Source of the DNA: Trichosphaerium sp. ATCC 40318
Lineage: Eukaryota; Discosea; Flabellinia; Trichosidae
Assembly: GCA_038496445.1 (NCBI GenBank)
Contig: JALMLS010000466.1
Coordinates: 372,001 to 436,000, forward strand
Length of the DNA: 64,000 bases
Direction: 5' to 3'
Below, piece after piece: positions 1 to 11,187 of the stretch. The notes beneath the pieces were generated by a model. That model saw nothing but the letters and a program-made list of their open reading frames with translations, had not been told where the DNA came from and ran no database searches. The position numbers were made by a program, and so were the translations under genes. Positions within the stretch are counted from its first letter, which is position 1, and every line of letters starts with the position of its first letter.

Positions 1-227
1 TCCCTTAATTCAATATCATACCCTTTTAGCTCTAAACTTAAATCTTTGCAACGTCTTTCGCACCAACGTAGTTTCTACGCCGAATTAGCGCGTTAAAACG
101 GCTTTTTACATACTTGTTTACGTTTCGTTGGATCTGACGTTTCAGGCAACTTCTTCTCTAATTGATACCGTATCTTGGTAACTATGTCCTCTATCCTACT
201 AGCACAATCATCTATATCCTCAGTCAT
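1..227 (-). CDS. Partial gene, possible SNARE N-terminal region
   Basis: Reads leftwards from an ATG at 225-227 and runs off the window edge. Two exons are supported: 227-114 and 74-1, separated by a 39-nt intron (75-113, GTATGT...TAG) that keeps the frame open. The roughly 60 visible residues are helical and charged (start MTEDIDDCASRIEDI; second exon begins KLRWCERRCKDLSLEL). The pattern of a short helix followed by a charged helix with an 'LR.C...' core resembles N-terminal helices of Qb-SNAREs of the Vti1/NPSN type, but no SNARE motif or membrane anchor lies inside the window. The gene is divergent from the ependymin-like gene that starts at 595. Coding status is fairly sure; the family is a guess. 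Confidence 0.5.
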
Positions 228-594
228 TGCGCTTATGTTTTGAATTTTTGCCACTTTTCAGTTGTTAAAACAGGCAGTTGAGAAAACGTTTCGTTTCGAC
301 CTTCTTTTTACGTAAACTTCGTATTTCCATGCTTTTCATATAAAATAACGAGTCGCTACATAGTTTTGAGGACTATTCCGTCCAATAGTTCATTGGTAAT
401 CCCAAAAACCCACAAAGAAATTCCACTCCGCCTTATAGTCGCCATTTTAAGAAAGAGACGCTCAAACGGGGCTCCAGGCAATGTATTACCTTTATAAAGC
501 AATGCCTTATTCTTGAACAGCAGTTCACATTGAATAAACAACGCTTAAGCCATGTACAATTAGATTTGTGTTCAAACATTATCTGGTAAGAATC

Positions 595-1412
595 ATGTTA
601 CGCTTCACTGCTTTAATTGTCCTCGTTGCTGTCGCTATTGTATGCGCTCAAGATCCTCCAAAGCCTAACCCTGCTGAAACATTCAGAGGTACAAAAACGC
701 CTTTTCGAAAGATTTTTCCATTGCTTCTCAATAACATTAAATTAATAGGAGCAAGCGTTTCTGAGATAACCTACAACGGAAAGACAGTCGTTGGTGGTAC
801 TAGTTTCGCAAAAGATGAAAAGAAAGGCATGGAAGTATCTCGCGGACGCTACGATGATAGGAACTTTGATTATGACATTCTCTTCCGCTACGACCAAGTA
901 CGTTGGGGTTTTGTTGAGATAAATTAGCTCGTTTACGCCTTTGATGGTACTAACTCTGTACATAGGGCTCTGAATACCTTGTAACTGATGTAAACAGAAC
1001 AATTTCATGTAAGAAGAGCGCTATCACTGGAACTATTCCAGCCACGTGGGCTTGGCTCGCACAAGCAAAGTTCGTTGGAAAACGTCACTTCCGTGGTGAA
1101 ACTGTTGATTTCTGGGGTGCCACCGTACGCCTTTCTTTATTGTTTCCCTTCTTTGTAATGGAACCTACGCTAACTAAGTGGTAGATTGGAACAACCAAAC
1201 ACGGCCTTGGTGTCTTTGAAAATGACCCAACACGTCCACGCATTATCGCTGAAGAGACTCCACAATTCAACGCTACCTCTCTTGTACGTTTTTTTTAATC
1301 CTGCAGCTCACGTTTTTCTTCATTCTCATATTATTTATAGATTATTGAATGGGAAACTACCTCACCTCCTCCAGCAGAATACTTTGACGTTCCAAAATCG
1401 TGCTCATCTTAG
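595..1412 (+). CDS. Ependymin-like secreted protein
   Basis: Five exons join in frame: 595-897, 928-957, 1014-1124, 1185-1283 and 1341-1412, with introns of 30-60 nt. The product starts with a signal peptide (MLRFTALIVLVAVAIVCAQ). The C-terminal half carries features of ependymin-related proteins: a 'W-A-W' stretch, a 'DFWG' segment, and a last exon reading 'IIEWETTSPPPAEYFDVP' followed by a cysteine near the end, matching the family's terminal 'P..F..P..C' pattern. Ependymins are secreted, calcium-binding glycoproteins; the fold binds hydrophobic ligands. An in-frame ATG at 568 would give a longer start, but 595 puts the hydrophobic core directly at the N terminus. The second intron could use a different acceptor, so the residues around 958-1013 are less certain. 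Confidence 0.65.
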
Positions 1413-1734
1413 TTAAATAAAGAGAATTTTGACCTTAAACAAAACGTTTGAGAGGCTTTACATTACAAAGGGTTTTGTGATGTTCACGTGAACCTTTGTC
1501 GAAAAATCAAAATGATTTTCTTTGCATCCTTTTCCAGCAGCGCTTAGTTTCACTGTACTTTCCTGTGCAACTTTATCCCTCTACCTGACCCTAGTTTGTA
1601 AACATTAACAAATCAATTACCGCCTTGCTTCTTGTCACGTGTTAATCACGTGATAAATAACGAGAGAAAAAAAACTGAACAAGATGGTATATTAATATTG
1701 TTACTTTACTATTTTGGACGTTACTCAACTTGCT
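1413..1734. other. Intergenic, convergent gene ends
   Basis: No coding segment seen. It separates the 3' ends of two convergent genes and holds three CACGTG palindromes (near 1486, 1637 and 1648), the last two only a few bases apart. Confidence 0.6.
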
Positions 1735-4700
1735 TTAGAACGACAAGTATCGACAATTAGTTAGGGTCACAGTTATATCATCATAAACATCTGGCCAATG
1801 ACATATAACAACATCAACTGTTGATGCACCTCCTGGGAAGACTCTACCCTATAAAAAAAGTTATTCAAACAATCCTGAAAGTGTTCCTAAAAAACCGTAC
1901 TGAATAAGTAAGTTTATTGTCATTCATTGGTGTAAGGTCTCCATTTGTAAAGCAGTTGTTTGGTGTACCACCATTACTTGTTGTTATGGTTGCTGTGTAT
2001 TCAATCTTATCAGAAACAGGGAATGTTGCCATAAAGTGTGTTACTACGTTGTTTGGATTATCTAAACAAATACAAAATTAGTCATAACAAAAACAAAGCC
2101 AAGGCAACAAGAAAACTACTTACTTGAGTATCTGGCGGTATCAAAAACAGCCGGAGGACAATTTACACCTGGTGCAGAGGTGACAGGTGGAGGTGCAGTA
2201 GGAACAACAGCGGTGGGAATAACAGTAGTTGGAGCTTGAGTAACGAATGGAGCAAATGTGGTTGGTGGAGGTATTGGTGTGTTATCAGGTACTTCTGGTT
2301 GCTCTCCACCTGTGAATACGGAAACCCCGCATTCTTTACACTTCTCAACAAAGTTCCATGCGAATACTTTTGATTGATCAGCAAACGCAAGTGCATCAGA
2401 GCAGCTGATACATTTATCTCGATAAATTGAAGGAATAGTGACTTGTGTTGCTGTTGGTTGTTGTCCTGTTGTTCTTGTACTCTTCTTAATCAAGCAAGTT
2501 GATAAGAATACTGGATCTCTTGGGTCCTTTGATGTGACAATCTTACTCAATGTTGTTGTTGGTTCACGTGCTTGTACAGCGTAACATAGAAGGCCTTGAT
2601 CATCGTCTGTATGTTGTGTCTTCAGTGCAGAACATTCGCTAGGATAGTATCCGTCTATGGTGTAAATACTTTCTAGCTTTGTTGGTACTATAACAATACC
2701 GTCGCAAGTTCCATCTGGAGCGTTATTACAGTCATCCAAGCAAGGAGTTGGATCGTTGGCAGTAATAAGTTTACATTCTCCATGGACTTTCTGGTAATCT
2801 GGAGCAAAGCAATGATCAACTCGCCTTAACACAAACATTAGCTTGAACAGAACATGCTATTTAAGCTAAGTAAGGAATAGAGACGTACTTGAAGGCAGGC
2901 TCTGGTACAGGATCTCCAGGAAGTGGTACACTACCATATGGACTTGGTACAAAGTCCTGGACCAAAAGAACATCGATGCAATCGAAGTAACCCTTCCAAA
3001 AGTATTGAACAACATATGACCCTGTTGCTGCACCTTCAGGTATTTTAAAGTTTGCGAAATCAATATCTTGTGCTCTATCTAATCCAAGAGCAAGCTTGAA
3101 TCTATAAACACCAAGAATCCATGGACGCTCAGTATCAGTGTATGCCATGTGTATTGCTCCAGCAATCTTAGTGTCGTTGTATTCGAATAATCTGTTGTTT
3201 TTGAAGTGCTTTGTGTATCGTTTTGTTCCATAGAAAGGCTCTCCTGGTCTTTCAATCCAATCTGGGTCAGTTGGCATTATTTCTCTCTAAACAAACGAAT
3301 GGTGAGAACCTGACTGTGTCTCGATCATGCAAAGAAAAAAGTTGCGATTTCGTACCTTGTATACGAGATCAGGATGATCGTCATTTTGTACGTTGATTTG
3401 TTCTCCACCGTTTATTTGTCTGTGATATTGTTTTACTCCAGTTATAGCTGCGCTAGCAGGACCATTCTCAAGATATTTATCGAGAATATCGGCTGAGAGC
3501 TCTCCGAGTTTGGATTCATCAGCTGCTTTCACAATTGTAAAATACGCATATGGTGTTTCACCACGCGCATCACTCCATTTGTTACCAGGGTGACCTTGAG
3601 TCCACTCAATTTCGAAACTCTGGCCAATACCGACTTGAACATGAGCAACGTCTTCTGTTTTAGGAGGACAATATGCGACTTGACTTCCTTCGTTTGTAGC
3701 ACGTGCCAAGGAGTTAACCCAGTTATGACCCATTGCGCCTGTGAAGAAAGAAGACAAGCATAGAATGCCTACTAAGAACACTATATGTTGTGATTTACTC
3801 TTTCCACCGAAAGAAAGTAGAAGAGCAAGAGACAATAATGAAGCGATAATGTTAACACTAAGATAAAGTAAGTTCGATACAAAAAAGCGGAAAGAAAAAA
3901 AAAAAGTTTGTGTCTTGACTATTTACCTTCCTGTCTTCTTCATTGCCGGGCTTGTATTCGTTGATCCTGGGGTGTCGTTTGTAGTTGATGATGGTGCTGG
4001 GGTTTCTTGTGTATTTACAGGGACTCCACTAGAGCATGGACAAAATCTTGTTATGTCGTTGTCTGTCTGCGAACATGTTGCTGGAGTATTACAAGTATCG
4101 TCTTGGTAGAAGCAGTGACTTCCTTTTTTAAAAATACCGAGTTGTGTGCAATCAGCGATGAAAGGAGAGTTACATAGTAAGTTATTATCGCTAACACCGG
4201 CACCAAGTGAATCTGCATCGTTAACACTTGTCAAAGCTGTCTCATCGCATCCTTGTCTGATGGCAGCACAAGCTACATTGCAAGATTGCCCTGGTTCTGA
4301 CTCAAGCCATGTCTTTTTTGGTAGCTCTTCGGTGGACTCTGTGAGTTCAATATCACCGGCAAGGTTAGGCCAGAAAAATGCGCCTACGTTTGCATCTCCT
4401 TCTTTGATAAGAATACGGAATGTAATCTTTCCAGTTCCTTCTTTTGGAGGCACGTATTTGAAAGTATATTCAAGTGGCTTGAAATCAGCGCTGGAATGAG
4501 TGATAACATTACCACATGCATGTTCACTAGGATCAAATCCGAAAGGAGCATGGAATAGTTCTAAGCATGCAGTCAAAGAAAGCCAAAGCGAAAGAACCAT
4601 CATAATCGAAAAGAAACTTTTTCGTATGAAAAATCTGTACGAGTTTTTCGGAAAACCAGTTTATCTCGTCAAATTCCCAAGCTAAAGCAAGTACGCACGT

Positions 4701-5241
4701 GGACTCTCAGGTAAAACAACAAACCTTCCTACTCTTGTATTTGACTCATCAACAGCGTACAATAGTAAACCACGGTACTAGTTGCATAGAATTAGTCGAA
4801 AATCATTTTTGATAGAAGCAAAAAAAATTGTGTATGGTTCAAACCGTAAAAACTTCGCGTCTTGTTACCTTTAATTTATAATCAATTACTTTGACTGTGA
4901 AGTCGAGGATTTTACCAGGTTGATAAGAAGTCATTGGATTTAGTTCTTCCCCAGCAAAGGTAATGATATCATCTGTACGTATTGTACGTGAAGCCCAAGC
5001 CATTACAGCGCTTGTATCTGTGCATTTCTTTCTTTGAACTACGCCATCTACTACAGGCCACTAGTACGGTGGTTTAGCAAGTACTCGTCTTGATTTAGAG
5101 ATGGTGTGCTTAAGAAAGAAAGAGTTCGCTCCAAAAGCGTACGTCGCTCGGTATACAGCCAAACTTTGTAAAGGTGGCGTCACAGATACCAATCACCCCG
5201 TTTGAAGCAGTTTTAGCTTCCTCTATGAGGTAAAAACACAT
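1735..5241 (-). CDS. Secreted Reeler-domain protein fused to an LPMO-like domain
   Basis: Exons can be joined in frame from about 5060 down to the TAA at 1735: 5060ish-4869, 4778-4699, 4560-3927, 3857-3356, 3286-2889, 2824-2124, 2061-1901, 1848-1735. The first exons and 4560-4200 form a Reeler domain: 'Y.PG' then 'YRGLLLYAVD...RVGRF', then 'ACGNVITHSS' and 'GTGKITFRILI'. A cysteine-rich part and Ser/Thr-Pro linker follow, then two hydrophobic stretches, then 'AMG|HNWVNS', i.e. a histidine right after a signal-like segment, as in copper lytic polysaccharide monooxygenases; 'QGHPG' and 'SYVVQYFWKGYFDCIDV' would supply the second histidine and the core. The C terminus is Cys-rich with a Pro/Thr linker. 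The phase-2 splice at 3858-3926 joins both halves, and no ATG precedes the LPMO-like part, so I call one gene. Two genes with a missed exon remain possible. The 5' end is uncertain. Confidence 0.55.
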
Positions 5242-7064
5242 AACTGCAAAGGCTATAGCCTGTAGATTAAATAACGTAAGCAAAGGCTCGTATACAGCTA
5301 ATAAGAGAAAACTCCGAGTTTTACGAAGGTCGTTTTTGATGATTTTCGAGATTTTTTTTTTCGTTTTATTGTTTGCTTTAAGAAGCTGCAAGCAAGTGAA
5401 AACTTTTAATGTTTACCCTAATGTACCTTTACAATATGTATTCGAGTCATGACGTGTTGTTTAGCGCGTTAATTTTCCGACAGTTGCGGGATTTTGATAT
5501 TTCTTGACTGGTCTTTAAAAAAAAAATCCACCACAGTAGTAGGGATTTTATCGTATTCTGAAAATAAACTACAAATCCGATGGGTCAGAATACACCTATC
5601 GTTTACGTACTGTCACATATGTTTTAAAGATGCTATGTAGTAAAAACTGAAATGTGTTGCAGTTTTCCGCAAAGGTCGGCCAGACAACTATTCCTTTAAC
5701 TATAAAACAACCTTAATAAGGCCGCTAGTTTTTTTATGTGTAAAACGAAAGCACCTCGGGGATTACCCGAGTTTCACGCTGACATGTTTAGAAAAACAAC
5801 GTTAATTATTCACCAATGAAGAGTAGACTTTCTGGGTTCAAAACGTGATACTAGGGTTTTGGTCTGGTGCTTAGAACACAAAAAACTAAAAAAAAAAACC
5901 GTCATTTGGTACTGAACTAATTACATCATGTTTGTACTGACTGTTATATTATTAGTTACGTAGGTTGTTCTGCGTGGGCACATCAACAACAGGAAGTTCT
6001 TTTTTATTTGGCTAACACAACCGAAGAAGAAAATAAAAACTCGAGTTCCTACACCACGTGGCGTAAACAAGTGTTAAAGGCTGGCAACTTGTTTTCTAAA
6101 TATACTTCGTCAAAAGTGTTGTGAATTTACTTTTCATTTGGGTACCTTCACGTTGCTATCCAAAAACCTCCGAACGCTCCCACCTACACTATAGTTACAC
6201 TAAACATCCTAGTACCCATGATCGTCAAAGGCACGAAAGATTGTAAAGTACAGAAAATAAAACGAAGTTAGCTCAGCTCAGATTCTACAAGGGCTCAATT
6301 GTGTTGTAGTTACTCAACCAAGTAAAAAATTTCTCCTTGGTGTACGTATACAAATTGGGTAAAGAAACTGTCAGGATGCATTGCTTACTGAACGAATCTA
6401 ACGAGAGGTAAACGAAGCTTGTGGTTTTGCATTAACTCAAATTATTGCTAGTAGGTTTATCTTTTGGGTACCTACCATCGTGGTGCGTTACAATAGTCAA
6501 GGTCATTGCGACGTTAAATTCTTACGTTTGAAGTACTCAGTGAGGTTGTTGTCCACAAAACAAATGGCTATTGTAAACCAAAGGTACAGCAAAACCCATT
6601 TGTCTACTTTTGTAACCACGTGATCCGAATTGCTTCAGTTGTCGTACTATCTATTTTATGTGAAGAGCAATAAATGTTTGAAATGTATTTTCCTCTGCTC
6701 ATTGGTAATATTATGGATTGCACCGAGGTTTGTTTAATACTCAATTTTTGTGTGGTGCGGTTTTGGATGTTTATAATTCTTCTAACATGTAACCACATAA
6801 TCGATAGTGCTTTTAGCATAGTTTGTATAAACATACACTTGCCATTGTCAAAGCAAGCACAACGTTGCTAAGCTATTTTGTGGGCTCACTTTGAGCACAC
6901 GAGAAACACCGTTTAGATTTAAATATTCACTTCAAGGCGGGTACTTTAAACAATATTAGGAGCTAGTTGCTTTATTCAATCAGTCTAGTAAACAAACTTA
7001 CAGCCATTGAATATAGGATGTTTATTAAACAAAGAACTTGTAACACTTGTGCCAATGCAACATA
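5242..7064. other. Long intergenic stretch with weak exon-like segments
   Basis: No gene could be assembled. Two plus-strand open segments look exon-like: 5951-6127 (after a TAG acceptor; product contains AWAHQQQEVLFYL) and 6136-6245 (product contains YLHVAIQKPPNAPTY). They do not join into a convincing protein and no family is recognised. Short opposed open frames at 6600-6870 overlap each other and look like chance. CACGTG occurs near 6055 and 6618. Confidence 0.35.
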
Positions 7065-8415
7065 CTAGCACACAGAATTAGGTAAGACACCGCACATGCC
7101 AGTATAATGAGCACTGGTGATTGGCATAAAGAAATTAACTGGAATCGATGTAATGCACCATGAAAAGAACCATGAAACACAAGTCTATGGGTATTTAAGA
7201 ATGAGTGATATATACAAAAAAAAGGTGTACCCTTGTTCCTCCGCTGACTATAGCACGAATTTCTTTCCTTGGATTAAATACAGGTCCACCAGAGTTTCCC
7301 TAAACAACGTGTAAGTTAATTGAGGTTCTTTAACAAAAAAAAGTGAAGGCGTACATCGTTTAGTGAAGTATCTTCGCTGTAGTATAAATGGAGAGGAGAG
7401 CGTTTACTAATAGAACCAGAAGTGGCATACTGCTTGCCGCTGCCATCTGATGGATAGCCAAGAGATAATATTTTAGTACCAGGACCCCAAAACCCTGAAC
7501 CAAAACGCTTATAACCGTTCCCTTAACTTATATTTAGCCAACATGAGAATAAAAAGGTTGTGTTCGTACTAAAATTGTTGTCAACCTTAATGATACCCCA
7601 ATCATCCTCAATTGCTCCATCATTCGCCCAACTACTTGCCACCCACATTTGATCTACGAGCTCTCTCCCATAAGGTTCTCTGTTTCCGTCTCTTCCTGCC
7701 ACAACAAACGTTGAATCAGTCCCTACATGTACTAGTTACTAAAAAGAAAAATGTAAACAAAACGCACGCCATTCATGCCAATCTCCTCCATCTCCTTCAT
7801 GCAAACAATGGCCAGATGTCAGTACATACTTAGGGCCAATCACAGTACCAGAACAAATATGAGAAACAAATTGTATCTACAACAATTAGCTCATAGAACA
7901 AGAAAGGAAAACAATAAAGGACGTACGAAGACAACATTCTTATTAAAAAAATCAGCTGTCGTATCTGGTATTATTGATCTAGAACCAAGCAAATGTCTCT
8001 TAAAATTGTTCTCAGAAATCGCTGAGTCTTCATCTTGAACTGTTTCTCGCTTTTTACTCATTTTCCTTTCAAGTCGTTGTTTTTGCGCCTGAAAAGCAGC
8101 AGGATCAAAATCAACTTTGTATTCTTGACCATCCCGTGTGATACCCAGTAGACCATTTGGTTGACCTGTCTTAAGGCCTTGTCTCCGCTAAAGAAAAAAA
8201 AGACTTTTAAAACAAATCACGTGATACTTTTAAAAGTCACGTACGAGTTTTAGTGTTGGTGGCGAATACTTTTTAGCGAATTTAGCCTTACCGAGCATAC
8301 GTATGTTTGCATTGCGTAAGAGTCTGTTCTTTCGTAGATCTTTGATGACGTCTTGTCTGGATTCAGTAGATACTAGAACGGCAAATACAAGTAGAAGTAA
8401 GAGATGCTTTAACAT
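7065..8415 (-). CDS. Secreted trypsin-like serine protease, copy 1
   Basis: Seven exons read from ATG 8415 to TAG 7065-7067. The protein has a signal peptide (MLKHLLLLLVFAVLVSTES), a basic propeptide, then a chymotrypsin-fold protease domain. The catalytic triad is visible: His in 'VLTSGHCLHEGDG', Asp in 'EDDWGIIKVDNN', Ser in 'GNSGGPVFNP'. The arrangement resembles glutamyl-endopeptidase/V8-like members of clan PA (family S1), which cleave extracellular protein. The first intron starts right after 'PPTLKL' and contains a CACGTG palindrome. The mature domain ends with three conserved cysteines and 'CGVLPNSVC'. A near-identical copy lies at 9624-10978, and the flanking non-coding DNA is duplicated too. 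Confidence 0.82.
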
Positions 8416-8537
8416 GTGTAGGTACTTAACTTTTTTGGTTGTTTTGGATTTGTGATTTTATGCTTTGCTAACGTCATATCCCGCTTCATTTCGCTAACCA
8501 AAATCATGGCTACTATGACATGAATACGTGATACATA

Positions 8538-8652
8538 AGAGATGTTTAGATATCGGAGATATCTAGAAATTCTAGATTACCTAGATATGTGAATTATCTA
8601 AGCTTTGCGAATAATCTAGTTTATCTAGATATCTGAGATACTAAACACCTCT
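8538..8652. mobile_element. Palindromic miniature element (MITE-like)
   Basis: A 115-bp AT-rich segment with imperfect terminal inverted repeats of about 40 bp: the left end AGAGATGTTTAGATATC pairs with the right end reading GATACTAAACACCTCT on the same strand. The interior repeats TCTAGATA motifs. The equivalent position upstream of protease copy 2 (around 11095) lacks it, while the flanks on both sides (CATGGCTACTAT... and ...AACTAGCGCTAG) are shared. It is therefore an insertion after the duplication or a precise loss from the other copy. A target duplication of TA is possible but not certain. Confidence 0.6.
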
Positions 8653-8896
8653 ATACGTATCTAAAATATCTTTTGTAATAGAAAACTAGCGCTAGGAAAA
8701 ACCACCAACCAATGGCACACATTGCTGTTATTAACAAAGTAAGTGTCTTTTCTACCTGAATTGCGGAAGTATTTTTCTGATCTTTTCTACTTAGAATTAT
8801 GGAATTTCTCCGCTCGAGAGAAGTAATATGTAATGTATTAGTGCCCTTCAAGAGATTAACAATAGTATCCACTAGGTGGGCAGTACAATGAAACAT
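8651..8896 (-). CDS. Possible small tail-anchored membrane protein
   Basis: An 81-residue frame starting at ATG 8896. The N-terminal two thirds are polar and helix-prone, the end is a hydrophobic segment (LLITAMCAIGWWFFLALVFYY) followed by KRYF, a tail-anchor layout. The stop codon lies at the edge of the MITE-like insertion. No family is recognised, an upstream exon may be missing, and the frame is short, so this may be chance. Confidence 0.28.
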   Translation of the reverse strand: MFHCTAHLVDTIVNLLKGTNTLHITSLERRNSIILSRKDQKNTSAIQVEKTLTLLITAMCAIGWWFFLALVFYYKRYFRYV

Positions 8897-9109
8897 ACTA
8901 TATTTGAATAGCGTTATTCCGGGTCAACTCCACTTACGAATACTCATCTCCGAAACAAAAAGAAAAAAGCGTGTTGCTTTGCTTGAAAGTTAGCAGTTGG
9001 TAAGTATGTGAGATAGTAGGTTTGAGCTTTTAATATGTTAACCGGTTGGCTGCAAAATCATTACAGCCCAATAGCCCAAAGGTCTTATAGATAGCACGCC
9101 ACACTTCTA

Positions 9110-9420
9110 TAAAAGTGTTATTCGTACTAAAATCATTGGCACCGTAAGAATACCCAATCATCCTTACTTTCTCCGTGATATGTCCAACGTTTTGACACCA
9201 TTTTTTTAACTACCTCTCGCCATAAGGTTCTGTTTCTGTCTTTATGTACAAGTTACTTACAAGCAACAGGACCAAACGCCAGCCACGCCAATGCCTCGTT
9301 TTCTTCATGCAAGCAATGGCCAGCCGTCAAAACAAATCTATGAGCAACAACAAATCCAACTATATGGTGATTGTATCTAACCTGTTAGTTGACACATAAA
9401 AAGAGGTAAACTAAAAGACT
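9110..9420 (-). pseudogene. Decayed middle copy of the serine protease
   Basis: Read leftwards, this stretch matches the central exons of the flanking proteases: the His-active-site exon (GHCLHE can still be read near 9310), the intron that follows it, and the exon around the 'PYGRE' and 'KVDNN' segments. Many substitutions and indels break the frame, and the first exons and the Ser exon are absent. It is the remnant of a third array member lying between the two intact genes. Confidence 0.65.
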
Positions 9421-9623
9421 TTCAAACACAACATTTCTGGAACGGTTGTTTTCTGAGCTCACTTTTTGAACGCGAATAACACAATGGGTACAACGATATA
9501 CTTAAGTTCTTTAAACATTCCCCGTAGCTAAAACTGTATTCAAAGCAAAATAACTACAGCCATTGAATATAGGATGTTTATTAAACAACAAAGAACTTGT
9601 AACACTTGTGCCAGTGCAACATA

Positions 9624-10978
9624 CTAGCACACAGAATCAGGTAAGACACCGCACATGCTAGTATAATGAGCGCTGGTGATTGGCATAAAGAAATTAACTG
9701 GAATCGATTTAGTGCACCATGAAAAGAACCATTCAACACAAGTCTGTAGGTATAACTTAGTATTTCGCAAACAAAAAACCGTGTACTCTTGTTCCTCCGC
9801 TGACTATTGCACGAATTTCTTTCTTTGGATTAAATACAGGTCCTCCAGAGTTTCCCTAAACAACATGTAATTTAATTGAGGTTCTTTAACAAAAACAAAT
9901 GAAGGCGTACATCGTTTAGTGAAGTATCTTCGCTGTAGTATAAATGGAGAGGAGAACGTTTACTAATAGAACCAGAAGTGGCATACTGATTGCCGCTACC
10001 ATCTGATGGATAACCAAGAGATAATATTTTAGTACCAGGACCCCAACTCGCAGAACCAAAACCTTAATAACCGTTCTCTTAACTTGTAGTTAGCCAACAT
10101 GAGAATAAAAAGGTTGTGTTCGTACTAAAATTATTGTCAACCTTAATGATACCCCAATCATCCTCAATTGCTCCATCATTCGCCCAACCATTTGACACCC
10201 ACATTTGTGCTACGAGCTCTCGCCCATAAGGTTCTCTGTTTCCGTCTCTTCCAGCCACAACAAACGTTGAATCAGTCCCTACATGTACTAGTTACTAAAA
10301 AGAAAAATGTAAACAAAACGCACGCCATTCATGCCAATCTCCTCCATCTCCTTCATGCAAACAATGGCCAGATGTCAGTACATACTTAGGGCCAACGACA
10401 GTACCAGAGCAAATATGAGAAACAAATTGTATCTACAACAATTAGCTTAGAACCATAAAAAGCAAAGGAGAAAACAACAAAGGACGTACGAAGACAACAT
10501 TCTTATTAAAAAAATCAGCTGTCGTATCTGGTATTATTGATCTAGAACCAAGTAAATGTCTCTTAAAATTGTTCTCAGAAATCGCTGAGTCTTCATCTTG
10601 AACTGTTTCTCGCTTTTTACTCATTTTCCTTTCAAGTCGTTGTTTTTGCGTTTGAAAAGCCGTTGGATCAAAATCAACTTTGTATTCTTGACCATCCCGA
10701 GTGATACCCAGTAGACCCTTTGGTGGTTCTTTTTTACCGCCTTGCCTCCTCTAACGAAAAAAAAGACTTTTAAAACAAATCACGTGATACTTTTAAAGTT
10801 CGCGTACGAGTTTTAGTGTTGGTGGCGCATACTTTTTAGCAAATTTAGCCTTACCGAGCATACGTATGTTCGCATTGCGTAAGAGCCTGTTCTTTCGTAG
10901 ATCTTTGATGACGTCTTGTCTGGATTCAGTAGATACTAGAACGGCAAAGAGAAGTAAAAGTAAGAGATGCTTTAACAT
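9624..10978 (-). CDS. Secreted trypsin-like serine protease, copy 2
   Basis: Paralogue of the gene at 7065-8415, with the same seven-exon structure, signal peptide and triad (His in 'TSGHCLHEG', Asp in 'DDWGII', Ser in 'GNSGGPVF'). Exon 2 differs most, in a stretch rich in Lys and Pro (RRQGGKKEPPKGLLG). The exon after 'KVDNNF' needs an acceptor 13 nt further in than the one used in copy 1 (TTAAG at 10062-10066), because the upstream acceptor would put a TAA in frame; using it restores 'FGSASWGPGTK'. The intact frame elsewhere argues for a working gene. Duplicated flanks extend from about 9555 to 11140. Confidence 0.78.
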
Positions 10979-11187
10979 TGGTGAGTACTAGCTTTATTTG
11001 TTGTTTTGGGTTTGTGTATCATTTTGTTATCGTCATATCGTCTTTATTTCGCCTATGAAAAATCATGGCTACTATAACATGAATACGTGATACAGAACGT
11101 ATTTAAATATCTTTTGTAAATCGAAAACTAGCGCTAGAATAAAAAAAAACCCACAATGGCTAATACATTACTAAGCCCTCAAATATC

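Noticed and set aside
742-1008. Minus-strand frame of 88 codons over the ependymin-like gene
   Set aside because: It lies antisense to exons whose spliced plus-strand reading gives a signal peptide and family motifs; no features of its own.
3923-4603. A separate gene starting at 4603 with a signal peptide (MMVLSLWLSLTACLE)
   Set aside because: The segment 4561-4698 fits an intron with GTGCGT...TAG; splicing it out joins the two halves of a Reeler domain in frame, so the apparent signal peptide is intronic.
6604-6871. Overlapping opposed frames of 65-76 codons
   Set aside because: Mutually antisense, AT-rich, no motifs; expected by chance.
8540-8650. CRISPR-like array
   Set aside because: The repeats are inverted, not regularly spaced direct repeats, and the genome is eukaryotic; a palindromic element explains them.
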